A stretch of DNA of 64,000 nucleotides from Magnolia sinica (Eukaryota > Streptophyta > Magnoliopsida > Magnoliales > Magnoliaceae): the NCBI RefSeq assembly GCF_029962835.1, contig NC_080589.1:20295586-20359585 (forward strand), written 5' to 3'. How positions within the stretch are numbered: position 1 is the first letter of the stretch; every line of letters begins with the position of its first letter. Position numbers and translations under genes: made by a program. Shown one piece after another: positions 46,401-55,350 of this stretch. The notes beneath the pieces are model-generated. The model had not been told where the DNA came from. It was given only the letters and a program-made list of their open reading frames with translations, and did no database searches.

Positions 46401-49400
46401 TATTGTAGCATCACATGAGACGAATTATGATGCAGGACAATTAACCACTTGCTCTAAAAGCTCGAACTGTTAGAGTATGGCAAATTAATCCCTTTAGCTC
46501 ATAGCCCAAGCCCCACATCTCATGGGCTAGGACCTCGGCCGAACCTCCTTCTTGGGCCCCAAATCACATGGGCCGCCCACCCCGAGTGTGTCCCCGCATC
46601 CCACGAGCTACCTCACTCGAGCCCGGTGTGAAATGCGCATTAATCACCCCTGGTAAGGAGTCTCGAACACAAGACCTCCCCCGTGGGCCCCAAATCGCAT
46701 GGGTCACCCACCCCGAGTGTGTCCCTGCATCTAACAGGCGACCCCACTCAAGCCCAGTGTGAAAATGCCCCTGCATTAAATTAATTCCTTGATCTCCCCA
46801 CTAGTCAGAGCCCTCCACAAACCAAACTCCCTAAGGCCTTGACCTTCATGTCTCTTTAATTGGTAGAGTCCTCCTCACTATCGCTTGTTGCTTAAATGGT
46901 CTCTAAAATTTATCAAGGAGAGTAGTAATGGGGGAAGGAATAAGGCATGCGGTTGTAGAAAGGCTATTTATATGAATTTTAATAACATGATTTGACAAAT
47001 TAGAGTCTTCTATTTCTGCCACCAAAAATCTAGGAAAGATTCTACTTTAGGTGGTGTCTTTCCATTCTCTTTCCTCCTTTTAAATATATAAAAAAAAAAA
47101 AAAAATTAAATAAAAAATCCACTCTCTTTCCCAATAATGCAACTCCACTAGTTCTCTTTAGTGCTTCCTCTACCATCATTTCTATATTTCCGCTATTCTT
47201 AAGATGGGAAGAGGTATGCTTACCCTTAACCGAAGATTGTGCGGGTCTGCGAGACCTCGATTCTATGAATGTGACTTTGCTTGGTAAGTGGCAATGGAGA
47301 TTCAGAGTTGAAGAAGGCAAGCTTTGGAGGGAGATAATAGCACAAAAGTATGGTTTAGAAGAAAGGGGGTGGGAGATCAAGAAGATATCGTACTACCGCA
47401 TATTTGGCATTTAGAAGGCCATCTCCTCGGCTTCCCTGTTTTTCATAGCTGCCTCATCATTTGATCTTGGGAATGGTTCCTAGATTCAGTTTTGGGACGA
47501 CATATGATGCGGAGGTAGCCCTTTAGTGGAGGACTTCCCTTTGCATCTCTATCTTCGGAGAACATCACCGTAGATAGATGTTTCTCTTCCAATGGTGGGA
47601 GGGGACCATGGTGCCCCCATACAAAAGAGGCCTTTCAGATTTGAAGATAGAGGAGTACACAAGCTTATTGGTGCATCTCCAACACTCTTCTCTCTTTTTG
47701 GAATCGATCGACTCAACAGGTACGGTTGGCATCCTCATCAAGTTCTTTCTCAGTAAAATCTTTTTACAATGAGATACATCCCTCAAGGAATGACCCCGGT
47801 AGCCTAATCTCATTCGCCTTTTAGTTCTATGCAGTGTTCGAAATATCGGTATCGCATTATGTATCGCATCGTTGGGATACAAATACATATCGGTTATTGT
47901 CCGGGATATATCGTCTGTATCGGGTAATTTACTACACTTTTTAGGAAACATGGAGAAACATTGCGAAAATAGTTGAATTTTTCAATGAAACTTCAAGGAT
48001 TGTTAAAAAAGACCATACACTTTTAAATCATAACATATCAAAAATAAGTGTACATAATAGGTTTCCTTTATATAGGGCCCTAAGCTATGCATTGTTTTAT
48101 TGAACCAATGCAACTATATTCAAATTGAATGCATAACATTTAGAGTGTATGTGATGATAATTTCATCAAGCACTTCTAAATACTTCGAAATTAGTCTCAA
48201 TTCACAGCTGGTTGAAGGAAATTTTTGATAAAAAAAAAATTTTAATAATTTTAATTAAAAAAATATTTTTATTTTCCAAAAATTGACAAGGACTTAACAA
48301 ATCAATATATCAACCCTCATACATGCTTGATTTCATGTTTGGAGTGCAACATTGCAAGCAATTTGGGAAAAATTAGGAATTTTTCGAATTTTACCCAATG
48401 TTCCCAAAATCGGACCACTTACACTCGAATTTTAAAATTAAAGTGTACATGATGATCATTTCATCAAATACTCCTATATACTTGAAAATTAGTCTCAATT
48501 GACAGCTGGTTGATGGAAACTTTTGAGAAAAAAATGGAGAACATGAAGAACCAATGGATATCGAAATCAAAGCTCCAACTCCATGATTTTTCATGCAAAA
48601 CATGAAGAACCAGTGAATTTGTAAACACTGATTTAACATGATTTCAACAATAAAAAATAAAAAATGAATCGAAATTGAAAATGCTCACCGTATCGAACTT
48701 GTGGAATATATCAACACTGCCTGTGCGTTTCGTATCGCACGGGAGGGATACAAAACATATCGTGGGTTATATCGGCTGATATCGTTGATATTTAAAACAT
48801 TTCTATGTGGCCCCCTCAAAGGTATCCTCCGTGGTTGGTTGGCAGGAAGCGATTCTAACGATAAATAATCTTCAGAAGAGGGGAATGTCTCTCCCGAAAA
48901 TATGCCTTCTTTGCATGAGCAATGCGGAGTCAGTCGACCATTTATTATTCCATTACCCTTTCGCTAATCAGCTTTGGAATCACATACTGCGTATATTCGA
49001 GGTGAAATGGATAATGCCACAGCCAGTTCCACAATTACTTTGGGCATGGCATGGACTCCAGTTGGTGAAAGATAGGTTAATATTATGGTGGTTGATTCTT
49101 CTAGCTTGCCTTTGGAACATATGGGCCGAATGCAATCACGTTGTTTCAACAACAAGTTAAAATCATAGGAACAAGTTTTGTGGAAGGCAAAAAGAGATGT
49201 ATCCGAATGGGCTATTGAGCTTCTTCATGTTGATATTAGTGTAGCTCTTTCTATTTTTGGATCTGTAATTTCTCTTACAGATGTATTTTTTTGTCTTGAT
49301 AGTCTGTCAAGCAGTCGTCTAATAAAATCATTCATTGCTCTTCTTAAAACAATGCAGTAAAGAAGATCAGTTGCCGACAATCTGTGATATAGGATTCTTA

Positions 49401-51408
49401 TAATTGCTGGAGAGGTACTGATGGAAAGTTTGGATTGTGGGGGAAAAAAAAAAAAAGAAAGAAAGAAAGAAAGAAAAGAAACGTGTAATGATCATCCAAT
49501 AATGGAAAGGGTTCCTATTGTTTGGACGTTTTGTATTGTTTGAATAGCAAAAGAAAATAGCGGATTCCTCACAATACACACTGTTACTGTTATGTAACAG
49601 TTGTTACGTAACCATTTTGGCATACCACGACACACAATACATACCTAGGGTTTTGCTAAAGTTGCTAATGTCCCCAAACCTTTTTGAGTGTTACATGGGA
49701 TGCCCAATCACCAATCAGGGTGGTTCATTCAATAGTACCATTGGAAGTGGTGCAAGAATCAAGCCAATTGGACGATCCTAACTATTTGAACGAAGCCAAT
49801 TTTTTACAACCATCCATTGTTTATAAGCCATAAATCACGTGGTTAGAATCATCAAATGAAAGTTCTGCCTTGGAACCATAAGCAACACAAGGTGGGATCT
49901 ATCGAATCGATGTTTCAAGATCTTGATTAGACCTATTTTGTTTTCCCACTCAATCTTGACCATCCATTTTCAATACTATTCATTGGATGTTAAGGATCAT
50001 CCGATTGGCGTGATTTTTGCAACATGGCTTGTCCCTAGTATGAATGAATAGACAGTTCAAATCAACAATAGGTCATCCCATGTGCCATTTGAAAGGTTTG
50101 GCTAACGTCCCTGTGAAGGTAGGGACGTTAGCAAAACACACACACATGGGTTTATTACTTAATTTGAAAGAGATCGTTACTTTTACAAATTTGGAATATA
50201 GGTACAGAAATGAATACGAACTATGTCTAGCACAAATTAGTTCAGTCAGATGGTCATAGTGGAAACTGGAAATATAGTGTTGGTAGTTGGTAAACATCCT
50301 AGGATACTTGGAAGCAGAAGTAGCACCCCTTTGGGAAGAAGGTTCCAGAACTAAGAACTGCTTTTCTGTTTACAACAGTCCTCTAAAGAAAAATTAATTG
50401 CACTTAACATTATTGTCAACATAAAGGACTACATGTATCCCGTTACATTTCCAGCAAGACTTTACGGCTCGAATTGCATTGCAATAATAAATCAATAAAG
50501 TGGAAATGGCCAAGCTGGTGCTAGCCGACTCTATTTGTAATAGGGACTAGCCCCCAAAGTTGAAAATTAAATTGTTTCAGGTCCAACTAGAAACAAGGAA
50601 TTGCAGTTAGGGCTTTGATCATTGTTATGAATCAAAATGGTGCGCATCCACTTTCGTAATTTCTTCTACATTGAATTGGATTAATTCAATTTAGTTCGAT
50701 GGAGAATCCAAACGCACCCTGAGGTTGTGTACTCAATATTAAACAAACATTTTAGGACATCAGCAGATTGCAGTTAAATGCTGTGATGGTTTTGACCAAT
50801 GAGAACTTACAAACATGCAAGAATGTGAACCCTGGTGCTGTTTAAACTTCAAAGAACCAAGACTGTATACAAAACAGTGAATGCACACACGTGTTTCTCA
50901 GAATTGTCATCACGAAAGCAGAATATCAGCACAAAAAGCAATAAAGAAATCCAAAATTTATGGCCAACCTGGAGGGCCAACGGGCCGCTGCAAAATTGGG
51001 GGCCTCATGCCAGGGATTAATGGTGAATTGACAGGTGGCTGAGAAGATCCTCCACCCGGCATAATGGGTGGGGGTAGAACAGGAAGACGGGGTCTCTGGG
51101 GGTTTGATTGGAAAGAAGCAAGATGCTGGTGGAAAGTTGCACCAACTTGCTGCTGGAAAGCTGCGGTCTGCCCAAGATGCTCCTTGATCCTCTGATCGAT
51201 CAAACTTTGGGTCTGTTGCTCTTCGAACTGCTGATAATAAGTACGCACATTCGCCTGAAGTTATGTACAGAGAATCAGCCAACCATATAACAGAATATAA
51301 AAAAAAAAACCAGGAACACGTAAGACTGCTCTATCAAAAAAATTGCTTTATTATTTAATTTAATACCTTGTGTTTGTAGCCAGCATTGTGTTGCTTTCTA
51401 ACAGAAGG
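34060..51408 (-). CDS. U1C: U1 small nuclear ribonucleoprotein C (U1-C), exons 2-4 of a split gene
   Basis: U1-C is a core protein of the nuclear U1 snRNP and stabilises pairing of U1 RNA with 5' splice sites. The coding order on the minus strand is 51408-51367, 51254-50969, 34400-34060. The phases agree (42 nt; 286 nt; 341 nt including stop), giving 222 residues. The visible part starts with the second half of the matrin-type zinc finger (RKQHNAGYKH), continues with the U1-C-specific ANVRTYYQQFEEQQTQSLI and DQRIKEHLGQT helix, and ends with a Pro/Met/Gly-rich tail. The first exon (expected MPRYYCDYCDTYLTHDS) was not found on the minus strand up to 64000. With it the protein would be near 239 residues, normal for plants. 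The coding sequence is undamaged, so the gene is probably live. Confidence 0.9.
34618..35935 (+). pseudogene. L1 LINE 3' end (zf-RVT region)
   Basis: Blocks in order: REGGAGIKKLNIMNQALLRK (about 34760), FSLGDGFRIRFWEDGW (34963-35010), KVVALAWLVDQKKVFTIDDL (35424-35480), the C-terminal WALWGEWSNRCF (35728-35765), RAKSNVIDWAS, and a 3' end 'tctttaataaaaatttatcac..aaccaaaaaaaataaa' with the tail at about 35930. It lies antisense inside U1-C intron 3. It is broken by stops and an internal 158-bp duplication. Confidence 0.85.
35117..35432 (+). repeat. 158-bp tandem duplication in L1, next to a (GT)n run
   Basis: The words 'gttaggccct..gaaggatgttggtttggaccat..tctccctggcgcccagtc' start at 35121 and again at 35279. 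A (GT)n microsatellite (35097-35117) sits at the upstream edge. Confidence 0.85.
35936..37289. other. Intronic sequence, no element recognised
   Basis: No coding domain or paired terminal repeats noticed. Open frames are at most about 72 codons. Confidence 0.4.
37290..37770 (+). pseudogene. L1 LINE 3' terminal fragment
   Basis: Encodes NNEESVDHLFIHCPFASK (37313-37370), then, after a shift, NRARQNVIEWTHAANIL (37570-37625). It ends in 'tcttttaataaatgtcgttattatcatttcaa', the usual L1 3' end with AATAAA. It is 5' truncated. Confidence 0.8.
37940..38587 (+). pseudogene. L1 LINE C-terminal segment, part 1 of a split copy
   Basis: Blocks include EGRTGLRKLEV (about 37975), RPKVFEQTRFSLGDGERIQF (38138-38200), SERPLQEVFPSLAS (38218-38262) and GDEETVDNLFIRCPFSGKV (38530-38585). 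The frame stops at GTATG (38583-38587) and resumes at 39788 after an insertion. Confidence 0.8.
38588..39787 (-). mobile_element. 1.2-kb LTR-like insertion in L1, 5-bp target duplication
   Basis: Flanked by GTATG (38583-38587 and 39788-39792). Removing the insert and one GTATG joins L1 FSGKV to WSSVLD in frame. A 5-bp duplication fits an LTR retrotransposon, and a minus-strand CTTATAAATAAG (complement of about 39430) may be its TATA box, so it may be a solo LTR. The ends (TGATG.. and ..TTGT) are not a clean TG..CA pair. A 21-base G run (39763-39783) near the right end may be misassembled. Confidence 0.65.
39788..40163 (+). pseudogene. L1 LINE 3' end, part 2 of the split copy
   Basis: Continues from 38587: SWVMPHSIAELF (39826-39861), LFLLAVLWTTWSERNNRCF (39910-39966), VEWANVASP, then a 3' UTR with 'tcttaataaagtcgtcacccttctgg' and a poly(A) tail of 13 A (40151-40163). 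The intact tail shows retrotransposition. It landed directly against another L1. Confidence 0.85.
40164..40765 (+). pseudogene. L1 LINE 3' end, interrupted upstream by the previous L1
   Basis: Encodes FVWHYGALHRVATLAWLLAR (40174-40235), ESVNHLFIHCPFVKGV (40348-40395), WAMPGSIDNLLLAWHGGG (40430-40485), then a degraded WF..RFSL tail and 'ttataagatcatcatctttcaaaaag'. It starts immediately after the neighbour's poly(A), so the neighbour probably inserted into it. Confidence 0.75.
40766..41982. other. Intronic sequence, no element delimited
   Basis: 41085-41215 holds many ATATTGGC/GCCAATAT and GATGATACTAGCAATATC words, like a short inverted-repeat element, but ends could not be fixed. No coding domain. 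Confidence 0.4.
41983..42140. repeat. (GGAT)n/(GTAT)n microsatellite tract
   Basis: About 160 bases of GGATGGATGG, GTATGTATG and GCATGCATG runs. Confidence 0.85.
42230..42500 (+). pseudogene. hAT transposase remnant (BED zinc finger region)
   Basis: ICNYCEHTS (42302-42330) supplies the CxxC of a BED-type zinc finger. After a frameshift, ISRLREHLARDKG (about 42340-42380) supplies the H-containing half, followed by CPSV.KEVKIKIR (42390-42425), as in plant hAT transposases. BED fingers bind transposon ends. No catalytic core is recognisable downstream. The call rests on a short motif. Confidence 0.5.
42919..43230 (-). pseudogene. L1 LINE endonuclease-end fragment
   Basis: On the minus strand: NWEEKFPLVSLRGLLITTSN (43210-43155), YPIMLDD, WGPKPFRFEFAWLEVEG (43120-43070) and IKKWWRE. 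These are the same blocks as at 3080-3240. It is in the sense direction of U1-C and lacks the rest of ORF2. Confidence 0.8.
43434..44027. mobile_element. hAT-type non-autonomous element, 594 bp
   Basis: The perfect 8-bp target duplication CACTTGGG lies at 43426-43433 and 44028-44035. Terminal inverted repeats are CAGGGCTGAAAGTTGGGC and, from the right, TAGGGCTGAAAGTCGGGC. Subterminal regions are rich in CCAACC/GGTTGG words; the core is AT-rich. No coding sequence. Confidence 0.9.
44159..44665. repeat. Foldback inverted repeat with poly-G centre
   Basis: 44159-44400 and 44426-44665 are imperfect reverse complements. Both arms carry CATCTAATG/CATTGGATG, AAGGGTGGATGTCTCTCT, TTTGGTGTGGCCCAC and a 'GATTTTTTG' block. 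A run of nine G (44417-44425) lies at the centre. Confidence 0.75.
45034..46553. other. Intronic sequence, repeat-like words only
   Basis: 46100-46260 is dense in GATACA/TATCGG words (for example CCGATACAAGCC, GTATCGTATCG), resembling the ends of another TATCG-rich element. No limits or coding domain could be set. Confidence 0.4.
46554..46775. repeat. 131-bp tandem duplication
   Basis: 'gggccccaaatc.catgggc..cccaccccgagtgtgtccc' starts at 46554 and again at 46685, followed in both by 'cactc.agccc.gtgtgaaa'. Confidence 0.8.
47200..47831 (+). pseudogene. L1 LINE C-terminal segment, split by a MULE-like element (part 1)
   Basis: Encodes DSMNVTLLGKWQWRFRVEEG (47258-47318), LWREIIAQKYG, and a frame reaching FSVKSFYNE (47748-47775), ending at TTCTATG (47825-47831). 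Part 2 resumes at 48801. Confidence 0.8.
47832..48800 (+). mobile_element. MULE-like non-autonomous element, copy 3, inside L1
   Basis: It begins CAGTGTTCGAAATATCGG and ends CGTTGATATTTAAAACAT, and is related to copies at 606-1666 and 13039-13967. Flanks TTCTATG (47825-47831, 48801-48807) agree exactly; taken as nine bases, AGTTCTATG and ATTTCTATG agree at eight. Removing it joins the L1 frame (FYVAPSK). No coding sequence. Confidence 0.8.
48801..49380 (+). pseudogene. L1 LINE 3' end, part 2 of the MULE-split copy
   Basis: Encodes ILTINNLQKRGMSLPKICLL (48853-48912), NAESVDHLLFHYPFANQLW (48919-48975), LWWLILLACLWNIWAECN (49081-49135), VSEWAIELLH, and ends with 'gtctaataaaatcattcattgctcttcttaaaacaatg'. 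One 117-codon stretch (48807-49160) is still open. Antisense to U1-C. Confidence 0.85.
49650..50136. mobile_element. Candidate MITE (GGTTTTGCTAA ends)
   Basis: 'gggttttgctaaagttgctaatgtccc' (49648-49674) pairs with the complement of 'agggacgttagcaaaac' (50121-50137). A second complementary word, 'ggctaacgtccct', lies inside the right end. No target duplication was settled. Confidence 0.5.
50137..50957. other. Intronic sequence near the intron 3 donor
   Basis: No domain or element recognised. Being next to exon 3, it may hold intronic splicing signals, but none can be named. Confidence 0.4.
50969..51254 (-). CDS. U1C: U1-C exon 3
   Basis: The acceptor is TAACTTCAG|GCGAATG (AG at 51255-51256 on the complement) and the donor CTCCAG|GTTGGC at 50968. 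It encodes ANVRTYYQQFEEQQTQSLI, DQRIKEHLGQTAAFQQQVGA, then a proline-rich stretch with RPRLPVLPPPIMPGGG, PLIPGMRPPIL and RPVGPPG. The first blocks follow the zinc finger in plant U1-C almost residue for residue. The exon ends one base into a glycine codon, completed by exon 4. Confidence 0.95.
51255..51366 (-). other. U1C: U1-C intron 2, 112 bp
   Basis: Donor CACAAG|GTATTA at 51366, acceptor ACTTCAG at 51255. AT-rich, of ordinary plant size, in sharp contrast to the flanking introns. Confidence 0.85.
51367..51408 (-). CDS. U1C: U1-C exon 2 (42-nt microexon-like)
   Basis: The acceptor is TTTTGTCAG|CCTTCT (AG at 51409-51410 on the complement). It encodes PSVRKQHNAGYKHK in phase 0, including both histidines of the matrin-type zinc finger. 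The two cysteines are expected in exon 1. This matches the exon structure I recall for Arabidopsis U1-C. Confidence 0.93.
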
Positions 51409-51410
51409 CT

Positions 51411-52309
51411 GACAAAACAAATGATGGAAATTGTTAGCAATACAATATGAAAAGAGGAAATATAGGTAGCTGTGAGAACCAACGTTATGAAAATCGTACA
51501 ATGTAAACTTGAATTGGATAGCTCATGATGAATCTCCCAAACAACAACAAATTGGTGGCATGAATCAAATTGGGGACAAATTAAACAATACAATTCAATC
51601 ATGCAATTGGTGATGGGATGTCACAGCAGAACTCTCAAAAGCTGATAAAACTCCTTGTGGAAAGAAGAATTCATACTGCAATTATTTGGTTGACCAGTCA
51701 AGTCTACAGGTACTGCAGGATTCAGAGATGGAGATGATTCAACTCGCAAGCACAGTGAATTTTCATCGGTTGGCTCAAACACCTCCTGGGGTCAAGCTAC
51801 AGTTCATGGAACGAACAAAAATTTCAATGGTTTCAGCCATGCATGGGAGCAATCGATGAACGATGCATCTGCTGTCCAGTATCCAAAGACAGGGCAGCAA
51901 TAATCACAGTGTAGCAGATGCAGCAACACCACCCTAGATTGGGGGTGAAGCAGAAGTCCTAGTGGAACAGATAGGCTGATCGATCCTGATTATGGAGGGG
52001 GATGAAGGTAAGATTAAGGCTAGTATGGCGGATGAGGTGAACAGGGGAATATCAGGAGAAAGTCTATCAGGAGAAAGTCTCTTCTAAGGCCCTGAAGGCA
52101 GTTGTAGGTTTCAACTGTATATCACCCCAAGCCTCAGGTAGTCAGGTATTAAGTCTGCTCAGCGTTCTCCTCAGGGGAGTTGTCTCTACTTCGCATCAGC
52201 CTTGCTGTTTGGTCCCATGGTCTAAGAAAGATTTAATTTTCAGCAAGGATTGAAGACAGCAAAGGTAAGAGAGACAAGAACTAACATAAGAAAGTTTATC
52301 TTTACACCC
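51411..52309. other. Intronic sequence, no element recognised
   Basis: No domain or terminal repeat noticed. 'caggagaaagtct' is locally duplicated at 52051-52081. Confidence 0.4.
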
Positions 52310-52720
52310 AAATGCAGTGATGTTTATTAATAATCAGGAGGCCAAAGCCAAAAGAATTACAGATCTGACCAGGAATCAGGAAAAGAAAAACTTTCTCCGA
52401 AAATGTTTAAAGCTAGAGCCTACCCCATTACATTTAATTTTGCCCTATTGAAACACTCCGAACCCCACCCACTGCAGTTCCTAAAACAGCACTTCATTCT
52501 TTCCTTCCATAGGAACCAAATTCCCGGCCACCAAGGATAACCTTCAGATGGACTTCCCTCACTTACCTACCCCTCCCCCGTACCAAGCCAGAAGGAAATT
52601 CCACATCGAGCCTGGCATCATCCACAATACCCCCAACCAAAGTGAAAAAGCTAACCCAAAACTCCTTAGCAAAACCCACCCACATGCTTTGATAAATTTA
52701 CCCTTCTACTTACAAAGATA
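52310..52720 (-). pseudogene. L1 LINE 3' end fragment, minus strand
   Basis: On the minus strand a degraded zf-RVT tail is visible: CQARCGISFWLG (about 52600), RLSLVAGNLVP (about 52520) and KIKCNGVG, then a 3' end 'ctgattattaataaacatcactgcatttggg' at 52345-52312. It is one of two L1 pieces in the sense direction of U1-C. Confidence 0.6.
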
Positions 52721-53239
52721 AATAGTACAAGATCATAAAAAGGTGTTCTATATAAATGGTCAGTTGTAAATGGTGGATCCCTTCATTTAAGCGTTGTTAG
52801 GAAAAGGTGCAAGAAGGGCAACGCCCGGTATTCAAACGGAACGCACTTTAAATTGAAAATGGTAGTTTGGAAAGTGAAGAAACACCATTCCACATTGAGC
52901 AGAATGGAGAGTCCAAAATGGCAAGTGAGCTCAGTTGTTCAATTTGAAGAAACAAGCAAGCGCACTTGCCAGTTGGTCCAATGCCCATTCTACTCAATGA
53001 AAATATAGTAACTTCCAAACGTACATTCTCACTTGCCATTTGGGCCAATGCCGATTTCGCTCTGTGCAAATATAGTAACTTCAACATTTAAAATCATGTA
53101 TAAAATGAGAATAGCAAACCAATCGGAGGAAGTTCAGGATATTTAACCTGAGGCATTGCAGAGTATACTCAGGATTGGGTTCTGACAAGTAGGAGCTATG
53201 GTTCAGTAATTAAGAACATATTTGCCCATGTCATGGTTC

Positions 53240-53965
53240 ATGGAAAAACTTATTCATCGTCAATGTGTGGGTAAGTTATGGGTGGCGGTCATGTCTAAGT
53301 TTGGAGTCAGTTGGGTGATGCCTAAATCTATGGGGGAGTTATGAAGAGGTTGGAGTTCGGTGGGTTGGGTCCTATTGGTAGATTATTATGGCAAATGCCG
53401 CAGAAGGCAACTTTTTGGTGGGTGTGTTTTGAAAGAAATGGAAGAATTTCAAAGGAAAACACAAGTTGGAAGGTTCCATTTTTAAAAAGATTATGAAGGC
53501 ATCAGTTGCATGGGAATTGCATCACAATCTGATGACCGGATTTCCCCCTGCCCTCCTCCAGTCCAATTGGAAGGAACACCTAAACAGCAGGTGGTCTTGT
53601 CCCAGTTGTGTATGAGGTGGCAGCATCCTCCAAATAACTAGTTCAAATTAACTATGACGGATGTGTTCTAGACTAGAGTGTCCCGGTCAAACTGGGATAG
53701 GTGACCTCATCATAAACAGCAATGGGTATTGTATTGTTGAGTTTTCAGGCACATCGGGGTCGGATGATTCTAGCTTTGCGGAAGCTGCTGCCCTTCTTCA
53801 AGGAATCGAAATCACAGTTAATCTTCATCTTAGTGAAGGGGATTACTGCAAAGTCATTAACTAGTTTAGAGGCGGTTGATTCCCATGGAGGTTATCCCCT
53901 ATATTAGAAGAAGCTAACAGTTTATCTGATTTACCAAGCATCGTTTTCAATCACATTGGCCAATC
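53240..53965 (+). pseudogene. L1 LINE 3' region with RNase H domain, part 1
   Basis: Encodes FGVSWVMPKSMGEL (53300-53342) and WWVCFERNGRI of the zf-RVT tail. Then, from about 53640, comes the RNase H-like domain: PGQTGIGDLIINSNGYCIVE (53680-53740) and FAEAAALLQGIEI, with EGDYCKVI near 53840. It breaks off at GGCCAATC (53958-53965) and resumes at 55269. Some plant L1s carry such a C-terminal RNase H. Confidence 0.75.
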
Positions 53966-54149
53966 CAAGGCTGGTAAACTTGTAACTCGAACATGACTTG
54001 TCCGACCCACAAAACTTGACTTGGCCAGGTCAACGTAGCAACTTAGTCAACTCATTTTTTTCTATTTAAATAATTTTATAATTTATACAACTAGTATAAT
54101 TATAGATAATATGTTAAGCAATCTTACGATGTGCATGAGAGAGAGAGCG

Positions 54150-54205
<56 letters not shown>

Positions 54206-55268
54206 GTGAGAATGAGAGAGACAGGATAAGAAGTTTAAGAGTTGTTTGACTCCTTTTTAAGAGAACTAGAATGAAGAGTAATTGATACTCCGGCAGTGTA
54301 TGATGCTTGACACGCAGGTAGGTAATGATGGCATTCGTGGCATACAATAACTCAAGATAAACCGACTAAACTGTGAAACCCACTGTCGCTGAGTCACAGT
54401 CAAAAAATCAGATTTTCTGAATGATCTAGCCTCTGATTCATAGATAATTTTTGTTGAAATAGGACCGTGCGTAATTTTGACCTTTTTCTTTCTGACTGTC
54501 CGAAAAATGCTCACCAATCTGATAGGAAAATAACCATAACTTCTTGTTCATAATGTTTGGATTCACAATGAAAGTTATGGCATATGTGTGACACCAGCTG
54601 CCAACTTGACGCACACCTCCTCCTTTATCCAGGCTGGGGACTAGCAATGAGAGCACAAAACTCCCACAAGCGGAATGTAATGACTATTACATAGGTTGAT
54701 TACAATCAAGCACTATCTAATAGTCTATCACATAGGTTGAATACTATCAACGAGTTGATTACAATCGACAAGTCTTTGTTGATTGTAATTGGTATAAAGC
54801 TTGGATCATGACGATGATGATGATTAGTTGTTGTTCATGGTACATCTAAATTGGTACCATAAATTGTATGGTTTCAATTGATTGACCTAAATGCGATGTA
54901 AGCAATTTTTAAGTAACGGCGTATCGACAAGTAGCAAACATGCCTCTTAGAGGGCAAATTGATTGAAAAACCCAAAAATTGACAACATTGACCGCCAATT
55001 TGCCACCATATCAATGTGTTAAACAAATCGCACGTTGACACAGTGCACTAGGCCCATCTTGTTTCTACAGAATCCCACATGAATCGATAAGACTTGCCCG
55101 AGTTTTATCATGTGGATGAGACACCGAGTCACTCTGAAACTCGGGCAAAGTATCCCGAGTGTGGATTTTAACCCCCATTAAATCTACACTAGTTTTGGCT
55201 CAATAGGGATTCAAAAACGGGTTGACTTGGGCGAGTCCCAAGTCAACTTGGTGAGTCGGCCAACCATG
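53966..55268. mobile_element. hAT-like insertion, 1303 bp, inside L1 RNase H
   Basis: The 8-bp target duplication GGCCAATC lies at 53958-53965 and 55269-55276. The ends are CAAGGCTGG and, from the right, CATGGTTGG (7 of 9 alike, with hAT-style CA start). Removing it joins HIGQS to a frame leading into ADSLAKGAVG. It holds a (GA)n microsatellite (54137-54206). No transposase seen. Confidence 0.8.
54137..54206. repeat. (GA)n microsatellite
   Basis: About 70 bases of near-pure GA, inside the hAT-like insertion. Confidence 0.9.
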
Positions 55269-55350
55269 GGCCAATCTGCCTATGATTGGGCAGACTCCCT
55301 AGCAAAAGGGGCTGTGGGCACTACTATGGAGATAAGTTATTGATCATGCC
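55269..55350 (+). pseudogene. L1 RNase H end, part 2
   Basis: Continues the domain with YDWADSLAKGAVGTT, matching the conserved end of plant RNase H-like domains, followed by a stop near 55342. Confidence 0.65.

Larger units (their letters stand above)
34401..50968 (-). other. U1C: U1-C intron 3, 16,568 bp
   Basis: Donor CTCCAG|GTTGGC at 50968 and acceptor GGCAG at 34401, with frame kept across the junction (GPPG then YGAT). If it is not removed, translation stops after GWP at 50958-50960. The intron is almost wholly transposable-element sequence. Confidence 0.85.

Noticed and set aside
50926..51282. 118-codon minus-strand frame over U1-C exon 3
   Set aside because: It is a shifted reading of the exon. 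The frame with the U1-C helix and proline-rich blocks is the one that splices in phase.
51901..51925. Candidate U1-C exon 1 near 'aataatcacagtgtag'
   Set aside because: The complement resembles a TAYTGYGAY stretch for only a few codons. It lacks the ATG-Pro-Arg start, the THDS end and a donor.
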